A DNA stretch of 57,860 nt from an uncultured Oscillospiraceae bacterium (GTDB lineage: Bacteria; Bacillota; Clostridia; Oscillospirales; Oscillospiraceae). The notes under the pieces were generated by a model that saw nothing but the letters and a program-made list of their open reading frames with translations, was not told where the DNA came from and did not search any database. The DNA lies in the NCBI GenBank assembly GCA_900756575.1, contig CAAEKQ010000191.1, positions 1 to 57,860 on the forward strand, given 5' to 3'. The translations under genes were made by a program, and so were the position numbers. This document shows positions 40,196 to 49,990 of this stretch, one piece after another (within the stretch, counting starts at the first letter, position 1; each line of letters starts with the position of its first letter).

Positions 40196-41233
40196 ATGAA
40201 ACGACAGATTCAGGTTGGCTCGGTGCTGGTGGGCGGCGATGCCCCGGTCAGCATCCAGTCCATGCTCAATACAAAAACAACGGATGTGGAGGGTAGCCTT
40301 GCCCAGATCCGTGCATTAAAGGCCGCCGGGTGCCAGATTGCCCGGCTGGCGGTGCCGGATATGGAGGCGGCCAGGGGATTCCGAGAGATTGCCGCCGAAT
40401 CTCCGCTGCCGCTGGTGGCAGATATCCACTTTGACTACCGCCTGGCCATTGCGGCAGCAGAGGGCGGTGCGTCTAAAATTCGCATCAACCCCGGCAATAT
40501 CGGCGGCAAAGAGCGGGTGAAGGCCGTAGTGGACGTGTGCAAAGAGAAGCATATTCCCATCCGCATTGGCGTCAACGGCGGCTCGCTGGAAAAGAACATT
40601 CTGGAGAAGTACGGCCATCCCACCCCTGAGGCCCTGGTGGAGAGTGCTCTGGGCCATGTGGCGCTGCTGGAGGAGCAGGGGTTCTATGACATCTGCATCT
40701 CCATGAAAAGCTCCTCGGTTCCGGTGACCATGGCGGCCTATCGGCTGATGGATCAGAAGACGGATTATCCCCTGCATTTGGGGGTCACAGAGACCGGCAC
40801 CGAGCACATGGGTGTGATCAAATCGGCCATTGGCATCGGCGGACTTCTGTGCCTGGGCATCGGCAACACCCTGCGGGTGAGCCTGACCGCCGATCCGGTA
40901 CGGGAAATCATTGCGGCCAAAGAGATTTTGCAGGCCGCCGGAATTCGGAAGGAAGGCCCGGAGTTTATCTCTTGTCCCACCTGCGGCAGAACCCAGATCG
41001 ACCTCATCGGTCTGGCCTCTGAGGTGGAACGGCGGCTCCAGGGCATGAACAAGCCCATTACCGTGGCGGTGATGGGGTGCATCGTCAACGGCCCCGGCGA
41101 AGCGAAGGAAGCGGACGTGGGCATTGCCGGGGGCAAGGACTGCGGCGTGCTGTTCGCCAAGGGAAAGAAGCTCAAAACTCTGCCTTATGACCAGCTGGCG
41201 GATGCGCTCATGGAGTATATTGAGACGCTTTGA
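40196..41233 (+). CDS. ispG: 4-hydroxy-3-methylbut-2-en-1-yl diphosphate synthase
   Basis: IspG carries out the penultimate step of the methylerythritol phosphate pathway and holds a 4Fe-4S cluster. The 345-residue protein has the TIM-barrel N-terminus ('SVLVGGDAPVSIQSMLNTKT', 'PLVADIHFDYRLA', 'KIRINPGNIG') and the cluster-binding cysteines 260 and 263 ('SCPTCGRTQ') and 295 ('MGCIVNGPGEAKEAD'). The start follows the rseP stop by one base, behind GGAGG. Confidence 0.97.
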   Translation: MKRQIQVGSVLVGGDAPVSIQSMLNTKTTDVEGSLAQIRALKAAGCQIARLAVPDMEAARGFREIAAESPLPLVADIHFDYRLAIAAAEGGASKIRINPGNIGGKERVKAVVDVCKEKHIPIRIGVNGGSLEKNILEKYGHPTPEALVESALGHVALLEEQGFYDICISMKSSSVPVTMAAYRLMDQKTDYPLHLGVTETGTEHMGVIKSAIGIGGLLCLGIGNTLRVSLTADPVREIIAAKEILQAAGIRKEGPEFISCPTCGRTQIDLIGLASEVERRLQGMNKPITVAVMGCIVNGPGEAKEADVGIAGGKDCGVLFAKGKKLKTLPYDQLADALMEYIETL

Positions 41234-41266
41234 GATTGTGCAAATGAAAGGAAAGGACATGGACGG

Positions 41267-44200
41267 ATGGACGAAAATACCGTAAGACTGCTGGATCTGT
41301 TCCGGGCCTATGAGCCGGATGCGGAGCTCAAGGAACTGCTGGATGATGTCAAAATCTTTTCCGCAGAAGTGGACATGAAGACCCGCAGCGCACTGGTTAC
41401 CATCTGTCCGGATCGCTATGTGACTCTGAAGCAGGTTCGGAGCATTGAACGGGGCATTTCCCGGGCCTATGGCATCCATAAGTTTACCCTGCGCACCTGC
41501 TATGGGAAGGACAACCTTTCTCTGCTGAAGCCCGAGGATGTGGGCGCGTATCTCAAGGAGCTGTTTGCGCCCTGTATGTCCATTCTGGCGGGCTGCCAGT
41601 ATCGCCTGGAGGGGGAGACCGTGGTGCTCCAGCTGAGGGGAAACGGCAAGGATATGCTGCGGCCCCATGTGGCCCGGGCAGAGCGCTGGCTCAAGGATAT
41701 GTTTGAAACCCCTGTGAAAATTGACATTCAGGTGGGGAAAGAGCTGGACGCGCAGGCGCTGTTTGAGGCCACGGAGAAAATCCGCCAGAGCGCCGTGGAG
41801 CATCTGCCCCAGCAGAAGGAGCTGGCGCCCAAGGCCAAGGTTGCGGCGGCTGCCAATCCCAATCTGCTGTATGGCAAGCCCATCAAGGGCGATCCCGTGC
41901 CGCTGAATACCATTTCCATGGATTCCGGGCGCGTGGTGGTGGAGGGCGAGATCTTCTCCATGGAGCACCGGGAGCTCACCAAAACCAAGGCATGGGTCAT
42001 CAACTTCGACCTTACGGACTACAAGGGCTCCGTGCGGGTCAACCGTTATATGGACATCAAGCGGGATAAGCCCCAGGCACTGCTGGACGGACTGTCCAAG
42101 GGGATGTGGGTAAAGATCTTCGGCAAGGTCAGCTTTAACCGCTTTGAAAATGATATTGTGCTGGAGCCTTATTCCATCGAGGTGGGCAAGAAGCCCCAGC
42201 GTCAGGATACTGCCGACGAAAAGCGGGTGGAGCTGCACCTCCATACGGTCATGTCCACCATGGATGCCCTGACGCCCACCGCTGACGTGGTGAATCTGGC
42301 TGCAAAATGGGGGCATAAGGCCATCGGCATCACCGACCATGGCGTTGCCCAGGCTTATCCCGACGCCATGAAGGCAGGCAAGGGAAAAATCAAGATCCTC
42401 TATGGCTGCGAGGGCTATTTTGTCAACGACATCGACGATAAAATTGCCGTCAAGGGCAAGGAAGACTTTGATTTTCATCAGGAGTATGTGGTGTTCGACC
42501 TGGAGACCACGGGCCTGAGCTTTGAGCACGATGCCATCACCGAAATCGGCGCGGCCATTTACAAGGACGGCAAGATGGATCGGCAGTTCCAGACCTTTGT
42601 GGACCCCAAACGGAAGCTGCCCCAGAAGATCGTCGAGCTCACGGGCATCACCGACGCTATGCTGGAGGGTGCCCCTCAGCTGGAGGAAGCGATTCCCGCA
42701 TTTCTGGAGTTCTGCGGCGGAAGACCGCTGGCGGCCCACAATGCGGACTTTGACGTGAGCTTTGTCAAGGCGGCATGCCGGAAGCTGGGAATTCAGTTTG
42801 AACCGACGTATCTCGATACGCTGGTGATGGCCCAGGGCCTGATGCCCGGCCTGAACAAATATAAGCTCAACGTGGTGGCGGATGCACTGAGCCTGCCTGA
42901 TTTCAACCATCACCGGGCGGTGGACGACGCCATGACCGTGGGGTATATGCTGGAGCGGTTCTTTCAGATGCTGGAGGAAAAGGGCGTTACCCATGTGGCG
43001 GAAATCAACGATGCCATGTCCAGCATGAAGGCGGGCAACAAGATTGCATCCCTCCAGGCCCGGCATATCATCCTGTATGCGAAGAACAATACGGGCCTTC
43101 GGAACCTGTACCGCCTGATTTCTTATTCCCATCTCCGGTACTATAAGCGCGTACCCCGTATCCCCAAGAGCGAGCTGGTAAAATGGCGGGAGGGCATCAT
43201 TGTCGGTTCCGCCTGCGAAGCCGGTGAGCTGTTCCAGGCCGTGGTGGCCAACCGCAGCTGGGACGAGCTGCTGCGGATCGCCAGCTTCTACGATTTCCTG
43301 GAGATTCAGCCCATCTGCAACAACCGGTTTATGATTACCAAGGGCATTGCGGAAAACGACGAAGACCTGCGAAATTATAACCGTACCATCGTCAAGCTGG
43401 GCGAGGAACTGGGCAAGCCTGTGGTAGCCACCGGCGACGTTCATTTTCTGAATCCCGAGGACGAAATTTTCCGGCATATTCTGTTGGCTACCAAGAAGTA
43501 TGATGACGCGGACAAATCCCTGCCCATCTACTTTAAGTCCACCGACGAAATGCTGGAGGAGTTCTCCTATCTGGGAGAGGAAAAATGCCGGGAGGTGGTC
43601 ATCACCAATACGAACCTCATTGCGGATATGTGCGATGTGATTCGTCCGGTGCCCCATAATCTGTTCCCGCCGTCCATCGAAAACTCCGCAGGCCAGCTGA
43701 AAGACCTGGTTTACGGCAAAATGCACGCCCTCTACGGCGACAATCCTCCTCAAATCGTCACCGAGCGAATTGAAACGGAGCTGTCGGCCATTCTTGGGCG
43801 GCACTATGACGTGATTTATATGTCCGCGCAGAAGCTGGTGGCAAACTCTCTGGAGCATGGCTATCTGGTCGGCTCCCGTGGTTCCGTTGGTTCGTCGCTG
43901 GTGGCATTTATGTCCGGCATCACCGAGGTAAACTCCCTGCCTGCCCACTATCGCTGCCCCAACTGCAAGCATACGGACTTTGAAGCAGGGGAGGGGTATG
44001 GCTGCGGCGCGGATATGCCCGACGCGGTCTGCCCCATCTGCGGCGCGGACTATGCCAAGGACGGCTTTGACATTCCGTTTGAGACGTTCTTGGGCTTCGG
44101 CGGCGACAAGGTGCCGGATATCGACCTGAACTTCTCCGGCGAATACCAGGCCAAGGCCCACGCCTACTGTATTGAGATGTTCGGCTCCAGCCACGTGTTC

Positions 44201-45556
44201 CGAGCCGGTACCATCGGTACGGTGGCAGAAAAGACCGCCTACGGCTACGTGATGAAGTATTTGCAGGAACGGGGGCTCAGCGCCTCCAAGGCCGAGGAAA
44301 ACCGGCTGGCCCAGGGCTGTACCGGCGTCAAACGAACCACCGGTCAGCATCCCGGCGGTTTGGTGGTTATCCCGGGCGACAAGGAGATCTATGATTTCTG
44401 CCCGGTGCAGCATCCCGCCGACGACCCGGACACCGATATCATCACCACCCATTTCGAATATCACTGCATGGAGGAAAACCTCCTGAAGCTGGATATGCTG
44501 GGCCATGATGACCCCACCATGATCCGTATGCTGGAGGATATGACCGGGGTGGACGCAAAGAAGATCCCCCTGGACGATCCCGCCACCAAGGAAATTTTCC
44601 GCAGTCCCGCGCCGTTGGGCTTGCCGGATGACGATCCCATCATCGGAAAAACCGGCTCCATCGGCATTCCTGAGTTCGGCACCTCCTTTACCCGGCAGAT
44701 GCTGGTGGATACTCAGCCAGACGGATTTGATATGCTGGTGCGGCTGTCCGGCTTCTCCCACGGCACCGACGTGTGGCTGGGCAACGCAAAGGATTTGATT
44801 CTTTCCGGCACAGCCACCGTAAAAGAAACCGTAGGATGCCGAGACGATATCATGCTGTTCCTGATTTCCAAGGGCATGGAACCGAAAATGGCATTCAAAA
44901 TCATGGAGGCAGTCCGAAAGGGCAAGGTCAAAAAGGGCGGCTTCCAGGACGGCTGGGTGGAGAAGATGCAGGAGCTTGGCGTGCCCAAGTGGTACATCGA
45001 GTCCCTGGCGAAAATCGCCTATCTGTTCCCCAAGGCCCACGCTGTGGCCTATGTGATGATGGCGTTCCGAATTGCATGGTTTAAGGTCCATGAGCCCCTG
45101 GCGTTCTACAGCGCCTATTTCTATCGGAAAAGCCAGAAGGGCGGCTTTGATGCGGAGATGATGACCCAGGGCATTGACAATGTCCGGAAGCATATCGAGC
45201 GCATTAAAAACGACCCGGAATCCACCGATAAGGACGAGGATTTGTTGACCACGCTGGAGGCCTGCTATGAGTTCTACCTGCGCGGTTTAGAATTCGCGCC
45301 CATTGATATCTATAAATCCCACGCCACCAAGTTCAATCTGGAGGATGGAAAGCTCCTGCCGCCCTTTGTTGCGGTATCCGGTTTGGGCGAAAGTGCGGCC
45401 TGGGATATCATGGAGGGCCGCGAGGGCAAGCACTTTATCTCCGTCGAGGAGTTCAGCGAGGCCTGCCCCAAGGTGTCTAAGACCCATATGGATCTTTTGC
45501 GGGCACTGGGAGCATTTGGCGATCTGCCGGAAACGTCTCAGGTCACGCTGTTCTAA
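41267..45556 (+). CDS. polC: DNA polymerase III PolC-type alpha subunit
   Basis: PolC is the main replicative polymerase of low-GC Gram-positive bacteria and combines polymerase and proofreading exonuclease. The 1429-residue chain is complete. An N-terminal domain is followed by an OB domain (about 215-310), a PHP domain starting at 'RVELHLHTVMSTMDALTPTA', and the inserted DEDD exonuclease 'VVFDLETTGLS' (Asp411, Glu413). The second part of PHP, a zinc-binding segment with 'CPNCKHTD' and 'CPICGADY', the polymerase core with the acidic 'VPDIDLNFSGEY', and helix-hairpin-helix regions follow. It lies 33 bases after ispG, the usual Clostridial place. A hairpin terminator follows. Confidence 0.98.
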   Translation: MDENTVRLLDLFRAYEPDAELKELLDDVKIFSAEVDMKTRSALVTICPDRYVTLKQVRSIERGISRAYGIHKFTLRTCYGKDNLSLLKPEDVGAYLKELFAPCMSILAGCQYRLEGETVVLQLRGNGKDMLRPHVARAERWLKDMFETPVKIDIQVGKELDAQALFEATEKIRQSAVEHLPQQKELAPKAKVAAAANPNLLYGKPIKGDPVPLNTISMDSGRVVVEGEIFSMEHRELTKTKAWVINFDLTDYKGSVRVNRYMDIKRDKPQALLDGLSKGMWVKIFGKVSFNRFENDIVLEPYSIEVGKKPQRQDTADEKRVELHLHTVMSTMDALTPTADVVNLAAKWGHKAIGITDHGVAQAYPDAMKAGKGKIKILYGCEGYFVNDIDDKIAVKGKEDFDFHQEYVVFDLETTGLSFEHDAITEIGAAIYKDGKMDRQFQTFVDPKRKLPQKIVELTGITDAMLEGAPQLEEAIPAFLEFCGGRPLAAHNADFDVSFVKAACRKLGIQFEPTYLDTLVMAQGLMPGLNKYKLNVVADALSLPDFNHHRAVDDAMTVGYMLERFFQMLEEKGVTHVAEINDAMSSMKAGNKIASLQARHIILYAKNNTGLRNLYRLISYSHLRYYKRVPRIPKSELVKWREGIIVGSACEAGELFQAVVANRSWDELLRIASFYDFLEIQPICNNRFMITKGIAENDEDLRNYNRTIVKLGEELGKPVVATGDVHFLNPEDEIFRHILLATKKYDDADKSLPIYFKSTDEMLEEFSYLGEEKCREVVITNTNLIADMCDVIRPVPHNLFPPSIENSAGQLKDLVYGKMHALYGDNPPQIVTERIETELSAILGRHYDVIYMSAQKLVANSLEHGYLVGSRGSVGSSLVAFMSGITEVNSLPAHYRCPNCKHTDFEAGEGYGCGADMPDAVCPICGADYAKDGFDIPFETFLGFGGDKVPDIDLNFSGEYQAKAHAYCIEMFGSSHVFRAGTIGTVAEKTAYGYVMKYLQERGLSASKAEENRLAQGCTGVKRTTGQHPGGLVVIPGDKEIYDFCPVQHPADDPDTDIITTHFEYHCMEENLLKLDMLGHDDPTMIRMLEDMTGVDAKKIPLDDPATKEIFRSPAPLGLPDDDPIIGKTGSIGIPEFGTSFTRQMLVDTQPDGFDMLVRLSGFSHGTDVWLGNAKDLILSGTATVKETVGCRDDIMLFLISKGMEPKMAFKIMEAVRKGKVKKGGFQDGWVEKMQELGVPKWYIESLAKIAYLFPKAHAVAYVMMAFRIAWFKVHEPLAFYSAYFYRKSQKGGFDAEMMTQGIDNVRKHIERIKNDPESTDKDEDLLTTLEACYEFYLRGLEFAPIDIYKSHATKFNLEDGKLLPPFVAVSGLGESAAWDIMEGREGKHFISVEEFSEACPKVSKTHMDLLRALGAFGDLPETSQVTLF

Positions 45557-45573
45557 CATACATACTTGCTTAC

Positions 45574-45616
45574 TGCCGGCGGGAATGGGAATTCTCGCCG
45601 GCAGCCTTGCAATTTT
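45574..45616 (+). terminator. Hairpin terminator after polC
   Basis: A 13-bp stem (45574-45586 with 45591-45603, one G-U pair) has a GGGA loop. The T-run (TTTT, 45613-45616) comes 9 bases after the stem, later than ideal. Confidence 0.6.
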
Positions 45617-45671
45617 GGAACATCCTGCAAAAAGAATCTGGGAGAGAGGACGGATTTCGGCAAAATCCATC

Positions 45672-45700
45672 TTGCAGAATACACTTTCTTATGATAATAT
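45672..45700 (+). promoter_or_regulatory. Probable promoter of the histidine operon
   Basis: TTGCAG at 45672-45677 is a clear -35. The AT-rich -10 region holds TAATAT (45695-45700) at 17 bases. The leader is about 30 bases, with no T-box or attenuator. Confidence 0.5.
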
Positions 45701-45735
45701 ATTAGCGAACGAAAGAAAATGAGGAGCTGAGTTCC

Positions 45736-46914
45736 ATGAATCGAACCATCGGTACGCCGGAGGGCACGCGAGACCGACTGTTTTCGGAGTGTGCGGCCTG
45801 TCGGGAGGTTCAGCGGGCTGCCACCGCACTGTTTCAGCGCCGGGGCTATTCTGAGCTGACCACCCCCAATGTGGAGTATTTTGATATCATTCCTGCCGCG
45901 GGCTATCCCCTGAGTCAGGAATCCATGATGAAATGCGTGGAGCGCACCGGAAAACTATTGGTCATGCGCCCGGACAATACCGTGGCAATTGGGCGGGTCG
46001 CGGCCACAAAGCTCAGTTCTCTGCCCCTGCCGCTGCGGCTATACTATAATCAGACGGTGTTCCGTTCCGACGACATCAACACCGGCGCCCGGACGGAAAT
46101 CGACCAGTGCGGCGTGGAGCTTATCGGGGCTCAGGGATTGCGGGCGGATTTGGAGATCCTGTCCATGGCCATTGATGCCCTGGAGGCCTGTGGGGTGACG
46201 GATTATCATATGGAAATCGGCCATGTTGGTTATTTCTCCGCACTCCTTCGCAGCCTTGGGGCGGAGGATGAAACGCAAGCTGCCCTTCGTCAGCTGGTGG
46301 AGAAAAAGGACTTTGTTGCTTATCGGGAGCGGCTGAAGCCATACCGGGATACCGAAGCCGGAAAGGCCCTTTGGAATCTCCCGAGAATGTTTGGCGGGCC
46401 CCAGGTATTGGAGCAGGCAAAGCAGCTGACCGGGGATGAAAACGCCAGAAAAGCGCTGTCCTATCTGGAAGAAATCTATGGGGTGCTTTCCGATGCGGGG
46501 CTCAACGACCATGTGCAGTTTGATTTGGGACTGATTCAGAACATGGAATATTACACCGGCGTGATCTTCCGCGGCTTTGTCCAGGGGGCAGGGAGCAACG
46601 TGATTTCCGGTGGACGCTATGACCGGCTGATCGGTCAGTTCGGCAAAGAGATCCCCGCCACCGGCTTCGGCTTGGATGTGGAAGCGGTGGCAGGCTGCCG
46701 GGAGCTGCCGGTACACGCACGGCCCAACACGCTGATTTGGTATGACCTGGGCTGTTTGAAGCAGGCTCGGGCGCGGCTGGAGCAGGAGCCGGAACAGACG
46801 GCCATGCTGTCCACCGCCAATACCCCGGAAGCCGCCAGAGAGGAAGCAAAACGGCTTGGGGCCACGCGGCTCATTCTGATGGACAAAACCGGAGAAAAGG
46901 AGGCGGCACTGTGA
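45736..46914 (+). CDS. hisZ: ATP phosphoribosyltransferase regulatory subunit
   Basis: HisZ is a catalytically inactive relative of histidyl-tRNA synthetase that forms a complex with short HisG and gives it histidine feedback control. The 392-residue protein opens with 'GTPEGTRDRLFSECAACREV' and has class II synthetase motifs ('LLVMRPDNTVAIGR', 'YYNQTVFRSDD', 'GGRYDRLIGQFG') but no anticodon-binding domain. It follows GAGGAG and leads the his operon; its stop overlaps the hisG start (GTGA). Confidence 0.95.
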   Translation: MNRTIGTPEGTRDRLFSECAACREVQRAATALFQRRGYSELTTPNVEYFDIIPAAGYPLSQESMMKCVERTGKLLVMRPDNTVAIGRVAATKLSSLPLPLRLYYNQTVFRSDDINTGARTEIDQCGVELIGAQGLRADLEILSMAIDALEACGVTDYHMEIGHVGYFSALLRSLGAEDETQAALRQLVEKKDFVAYRERLKPYRDTEAGKALWNLPRMFGGPQVLEQAKQLTGDENARKALSYLEEIYGVLSDAGLNDHVQFDLGLIQNMEYYTGVIFRGFVQGAGSNVISGGRYDRLIGQFGKEIPATGFGLDVEAVAGCRELPVHARPNTLIWYDLGCLKQARARLEQEPEQTAMLSTANTPEAAREEAKRLGATRLILMDKTGEKEAAL

Positions 46915-47540
46915 AGCGGCTTAGAATTGCGGTTACCAAGGGCCGCCTGCTGGAGGATTCCCTGGATTTGTTCGAAAAAATGGGACTGGACTGCACCCAG
47001 GTGCGGGCGGATACCCGAAAGCTGATTTTGCCCATTGCCAACTATCCCATGGATGTGGTGCTCAGTAAGGCGGCGGATGTGCTGACCTATGTGACCCACG
47101 GGGTGTGTGATCTCGGCATCGTGGGCAAGGATACCATGATGGAGCACGGGGGTAGCTATTACGAAATGCTGGATCTGGGCTATGGAAAATGCCGGTTTGC
47201 GCTGGCAGTGCCCCAGGACAGCGACTTTTACGGAACCTATCAAAACCGCGTGATTGCATCGAAATATCCCAATGTCACTAAGACGTATTTTGCGGAAAAG
47301 GGCATGGATGTTTCGGTGATTAAGATCGAGGGCAGTGTGGAGCTGGCACCGCTGGTGGAGCTGTCCAACGGTATTGTGGACATTGTTCAGACCGGCACGA
47401 CCCTCAAAGAAAACGGCCTGGTGCCCATTGAAACCGTGGCGCCGGTCAGTGCACGTCTGATTGTGAATACGGCGAGCATGAAGCTCTGCCAGCAGGAGAT
47501 TTTTGATTTCATTGACAGAATCGAGGCGCAGCTAGGATGA
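46911..47540 (+). CDS. hisG: ATP phosphoribosyltransferase, short form
   Basis: HisG joins ATP and phosphoribosyl diphosphate, the first and controlled step of histidine synthesis. At 209 residues it is the short form lacking the regulatory domain, which fits the HisZ partner next door. Motifs are 'RIAVTKGRLLEDSLDLFEKMG', 'CDLGIVGKDTMMEHG' and the phosphoribosyl loop 'GIVDIVQTGTTLKENGL' (residues 155-171). The start is a GTG overlapping the hisZ stop. The hisD start overlaps its own stop. Confidence 0.97.
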   Translation: MKRLRIAVTKGRLLEDSLDLFEKMGLDCTQVRADTRKLILPIANYPMDVVLSKAADVLTYVTHGVCDLGIVGKDTMMEHGGSYYEMLDLGYGKCRFALAVPQDSDFYGTYQNRVIASKYPNVTKTYFAEKGMDVSVIKIEGSVELAPLVELSNGIVDIVQTGTTLKENGLVPIETVAPVSARLIVNTASMKLCQQEIFDFIDRIEAQLG

Positions 47541-48811
47541 TTACCATTGTAAAAGCAGACGGAACGGCGGAACAGCAGCAGATTGCCGCCATGCGGGAAC
47601 GGGCCGCGAAAACCGGCGCGGGCATTGAGCAGTCCGCCCGAGAGATCATGGAGGCCGTCCGCCAGCGGGGCTATGAAGCGGTGAAGGAATATTCCCTGAA
47701 ATTCGACGGCGCGGAACCCTATGAGATTCCAAAATCGGAATTGCAGGCGGCGGCAGAGCGGATCGCGCCGAAGCTCCTTGGGGCCCTTCGGCGCAGTGCC
47801 GAGAATATCCGCGCCTATCAGACGGAACTTTTGTGCAAGTCCCGCCAGTGGGAAAGCCCCATGAAGGGCGGAACCGTGGGGCAGGTCGTTCGCGGTCTTA
47901 GCCGAGTGGGCATTTATGTCCCCGGTGGACGGGCGGCCTATCCCAGCTCGGTGCTGATGAATGCTGTCCCGGCGAAGGTAGCGGGCTGCGGCGAAGTGAT
48001 TATGGTGACCCCGCCCACGGAAAACCTCAACGATGCCGTCCTCGCGGCGGCATGGGTGGCTCAGGTGGATCGGGTCATTGCGGTTGGCGGCGTTCAGGCG
48101 GTGGCGGCGCTGACGTTCGGAGCAGGATTCATCCCCAGAGTGGACAAGCTGGTTGGCCCCGGCAATGCCTTTGTGGCGGCGGCGAAGCGCATGGCTTATG
48201 GCACGCTGGACATCGACATGGTGGCCGGACCCTCTGAGGTGCTGGTGATCGCAGATGAAACAGCCAATCCTGTCTATACTGCGGCGGATTTGCTGTCTCA
48301 GGCGGAGCATGACGTGATGGCAAGTGCGGTGCTTTTGACCACTTCCCAGACCCTGGCCGATCAGGTGGCCCAGGAGATGGAGCGTCAGACCGGCTATCTC
48401 AGCCGCAGTGACGTGATTTTGCAGTCGCTCCGGGATTATGGCGCGATCATCGTCTGCGACAGCCTGGAAAAATGCTGTGATCTTGCCAACGAGATTGCAC
48501 CGGAGCATCTGGAAATCATGACCGAGGATCCCAGGGCGCTGCTGCCCAAAATCCTCAACGCCGGTGCGGTATTCCTGGGGCGGAATACCCCGGAACCCCT
48601 GGGCGACTATATGGCGGGGCCCTGTCACGTGCTGCCCACCTCCGGCACTGCCCGGTTCTTCTCACCCCTGAGCGTAGAGAGCTTTTTGAAGAAGATGAGC
48701 ATTATTGATTTCAGCCGGGACGCATTGGCAGAGGTAAAGGACGAAATCATCGCCATGGCGGAGAGCGAGCACCTGACCGCCCACGCCAATTCCATCAAAG
48801 TGAGGTTCTGA
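47537..48811 (+). CDS. hisD: Histidinol dehydrogenase
   Basis: HisD oxidises L-histidinol to histidine in two NAD-dependent steps, the last reactions of the pathway. The 424-residue protein has the conserved 'VGIYVPGGRAAYPSSVLMN', 'AGPSEVLVIADE' and 'LLSQAEHD' (zinc ligands Gln and His), and 'APEHLEIMTEDP'. ATGA overlap with hisG couples the genes. Normally hisC follows hisD in this type of operon; here hisB follows after one base. Confidence 0.97.
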   Translation: MITIVKADGTAEQQQIAAMRERAAKTGAGIEQSAREIMEAVRQRGYEAVKEYSLKFDGAEPYEIPKSELQAAAERIAPKLLGALRRSAENIRAYQTELLCKSRQWESPMKGGTVGQVVRGLSRVGIYVPGGRAAYPSSVLMNAVPAKVAGCGEVIMVTPPTENLNDAVLAAAWVAQVDRVIAVGGVQAVAALTFGAGFIPRVDKLVGPGNAFVAAAKRMAYGTLDIDMVAGPSEVLVIADETANPVYTAADLLSQAEHDVMASAVLLTTSQTLADQVAQEMERQTGYLSRSDVILQSLRDYGAIIVCDSLEKCCDLANEIAPEHLEIMTEDPRALLPKILNAGAVFLGRNTPEPLGDYMAGPCHVLPTSGTARFFSPLSVESFLKKMSIIDFSRDALAEVKDEIIAMAESEHLTAHANSIKVRF

Positions 48812-48812
48812 T

Positions 48813-49391
48813 ATGAGAAAGGCAGAGATCAGCCGGAACACCAAGGAGACCCAGGTTTCCGTATCCCTGGACCTGTCCGGGGGCGAGCTGTCCATCGACA
48901 CCGGCATCGGCTTTTTTGACCATATGCTCCATGCATTGCTGTTTTATGCGGGCTTTGGAGCCACCATCACCTGCAAGGGCGATTTATATGTAGACGGGCA
49001 CCACTCGGTGGAGGATGTGGGCATCGTTCTGGGCATGGCGCTGAAAGAAGCACTGGGGGATAAGCTCGGCATTGTCCGCTTTGCCTCCAGCTATGTGCCC
49101 ATGGATGAGAGCTTGGAATTTTGCGCCGTGGATGTGTCCGGGCGGCCCTATCTTGTGATGAATGCGCCCATGCCCCAGCCGATGATTGGGGACTACGACA
49201 GCTGCCTGACCAAGGAGTTTATGCGTGCGTTTGCCATGAACAGCGGCATCACCCTGCATCTGCGCTGCGAATACGGCGAGAACGCCCACCACATCACTGA
49301 GGGACTGTATAAGGCGCTGGGCCTTTGCCTGAAAGAAGCGGTGCGGGTGGTGTCCGATCAGGTGACTTCCACAAAAGGAGCGTTGGCATGA
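48813..49391 (+). CDS. hisB: Imidazoleglycerol-phosphate dehydratase
   Basis: HisB removes water from imidazoleglycerol phosphate in the histidine pathway. The 192-residue protein is the single-function form without the phosphatase domain found in enterobacteria. The manganese-binding repeats are visible as 'GFFDHMLHALLFYAGFG', 'DGHHSVEDVGIVLG' and 'ECEYGENAHHITEG'-like sequence near residue 150 ('CEYGENAHHITEGLYKALG'). It ends with a four-base overlap with hisH. Confidence 0.96.
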   Translation: MRKAEISRNTKETQVSVSLDLSGGELSIDTGIGFFDHMLHALLFYAGFGATITCKGDLYVDGHHSVEDVGIVLGMALKEALGDKLGIVRFASSYVPMDESLEFCAVDVSGRPYLVMNAPMPQPMIGDYDSCLTKEFMRAFAMNSGITLHLRCEYGENAHHITEGLYKALGLCLKEAVRVVSDQVTSTKGALA

Positions 49392-49990
49392 TAGCGGTGA
49401 TTGATTACGGCGCGGGCAATCTGAAAAGCGTCACAAAGGCGCTGGATCACCTGGGCTATGCCAATACCATTGTCTCCAGTCCTGAGGAATTGGAGGCGGC
49501 GGACGGTATGATCCTGCCCGGTGTGGGCGCATTTCCCATGTGCATGGCGGCACTGCGGAAATCCGGCATGGATCAGGCAATTTTGCAGCAGGCGGGGAAA
49601 AAGCCGCTGCTGGGCATTTGCCTGGGGATGCAGATGCTGCTGGATTCCAGCACCGAAATGGGTGGAGATCAGGGCCTGGGCTTGATTCCCGGCACTGTGG
49701 AGAAAATCGAAACGAATCTCAAGCTGCCCCATATCGGCTGGAACAGCCTGAATATTGTAAATCCCAATCCTTTGACCGCAGGACTTTCGGACGGGGACTA
49801 TGTCTATTTCGTCCACAGCTTCTGCGCCAAGGTGAAAAACTCCGAGGATTTGGCGCTGACCACGGACTATGGCACGACTGTCACGGCTATGATTGCCCGG
49901 GGCAATGCATTTGGCTGCCAGTTCCATCCGGAAAAAAGCGGGCCGGTGGGCATGACCATTCTTAGAAACTTTGGGGAGCTGACAAAATGA
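49388..49990 (+). CDS. hisH: Imidazole glycerol phosphate synthase, glutaminase subunit
   Basis: HisH releases ammonia from glutamine and channels it to HisF. The 200-residue class I amidotransferase has Cys78 in 'LGICLGMQML' and the His-Glu pair in 'FGCQFHPEKSG'. The start 'MIAVIDYGAGNLKSV' at 49388 is preceded by AAAGGAGC inside the end of hisB. Both neighbours overlap it by four bases. Confidence 0.97.
   Translation: MIAVIDYGAGNLKSVTKALDHLGYANTIVSSPEELEAADGMILPGVGAFPMCMAALRKSGMDQAILQQAGKKPLLGICLGMQMLLDSSTEMGGDQGLGLIPGTVEKIETNLKLPHIGWNSLNIVNPNPLTAGLSDGDYVYFVHSFCAKVKNSEDLALTTDYGTTVTAMIARGNAFGCQFHPEKSGPVGMTILRNFGELTK

Noticed and set aside
40316..45193. A 1625-codon open frame on the minus strand opposite ispG and polC
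   Set aside because: Protein reads as low-information His/Leu/Gly-rich sequence with no domain, and it lies antisense to two certain genes. It is a codon-bias shadow of GC-rich plus-strand genes.
45604..45735. T-box or histidine attenuator before hisZ
   Set aside because: No T-box consensus, specifier stem, histidine-codon leader peptide or terminator/antiterminator pair was seen.
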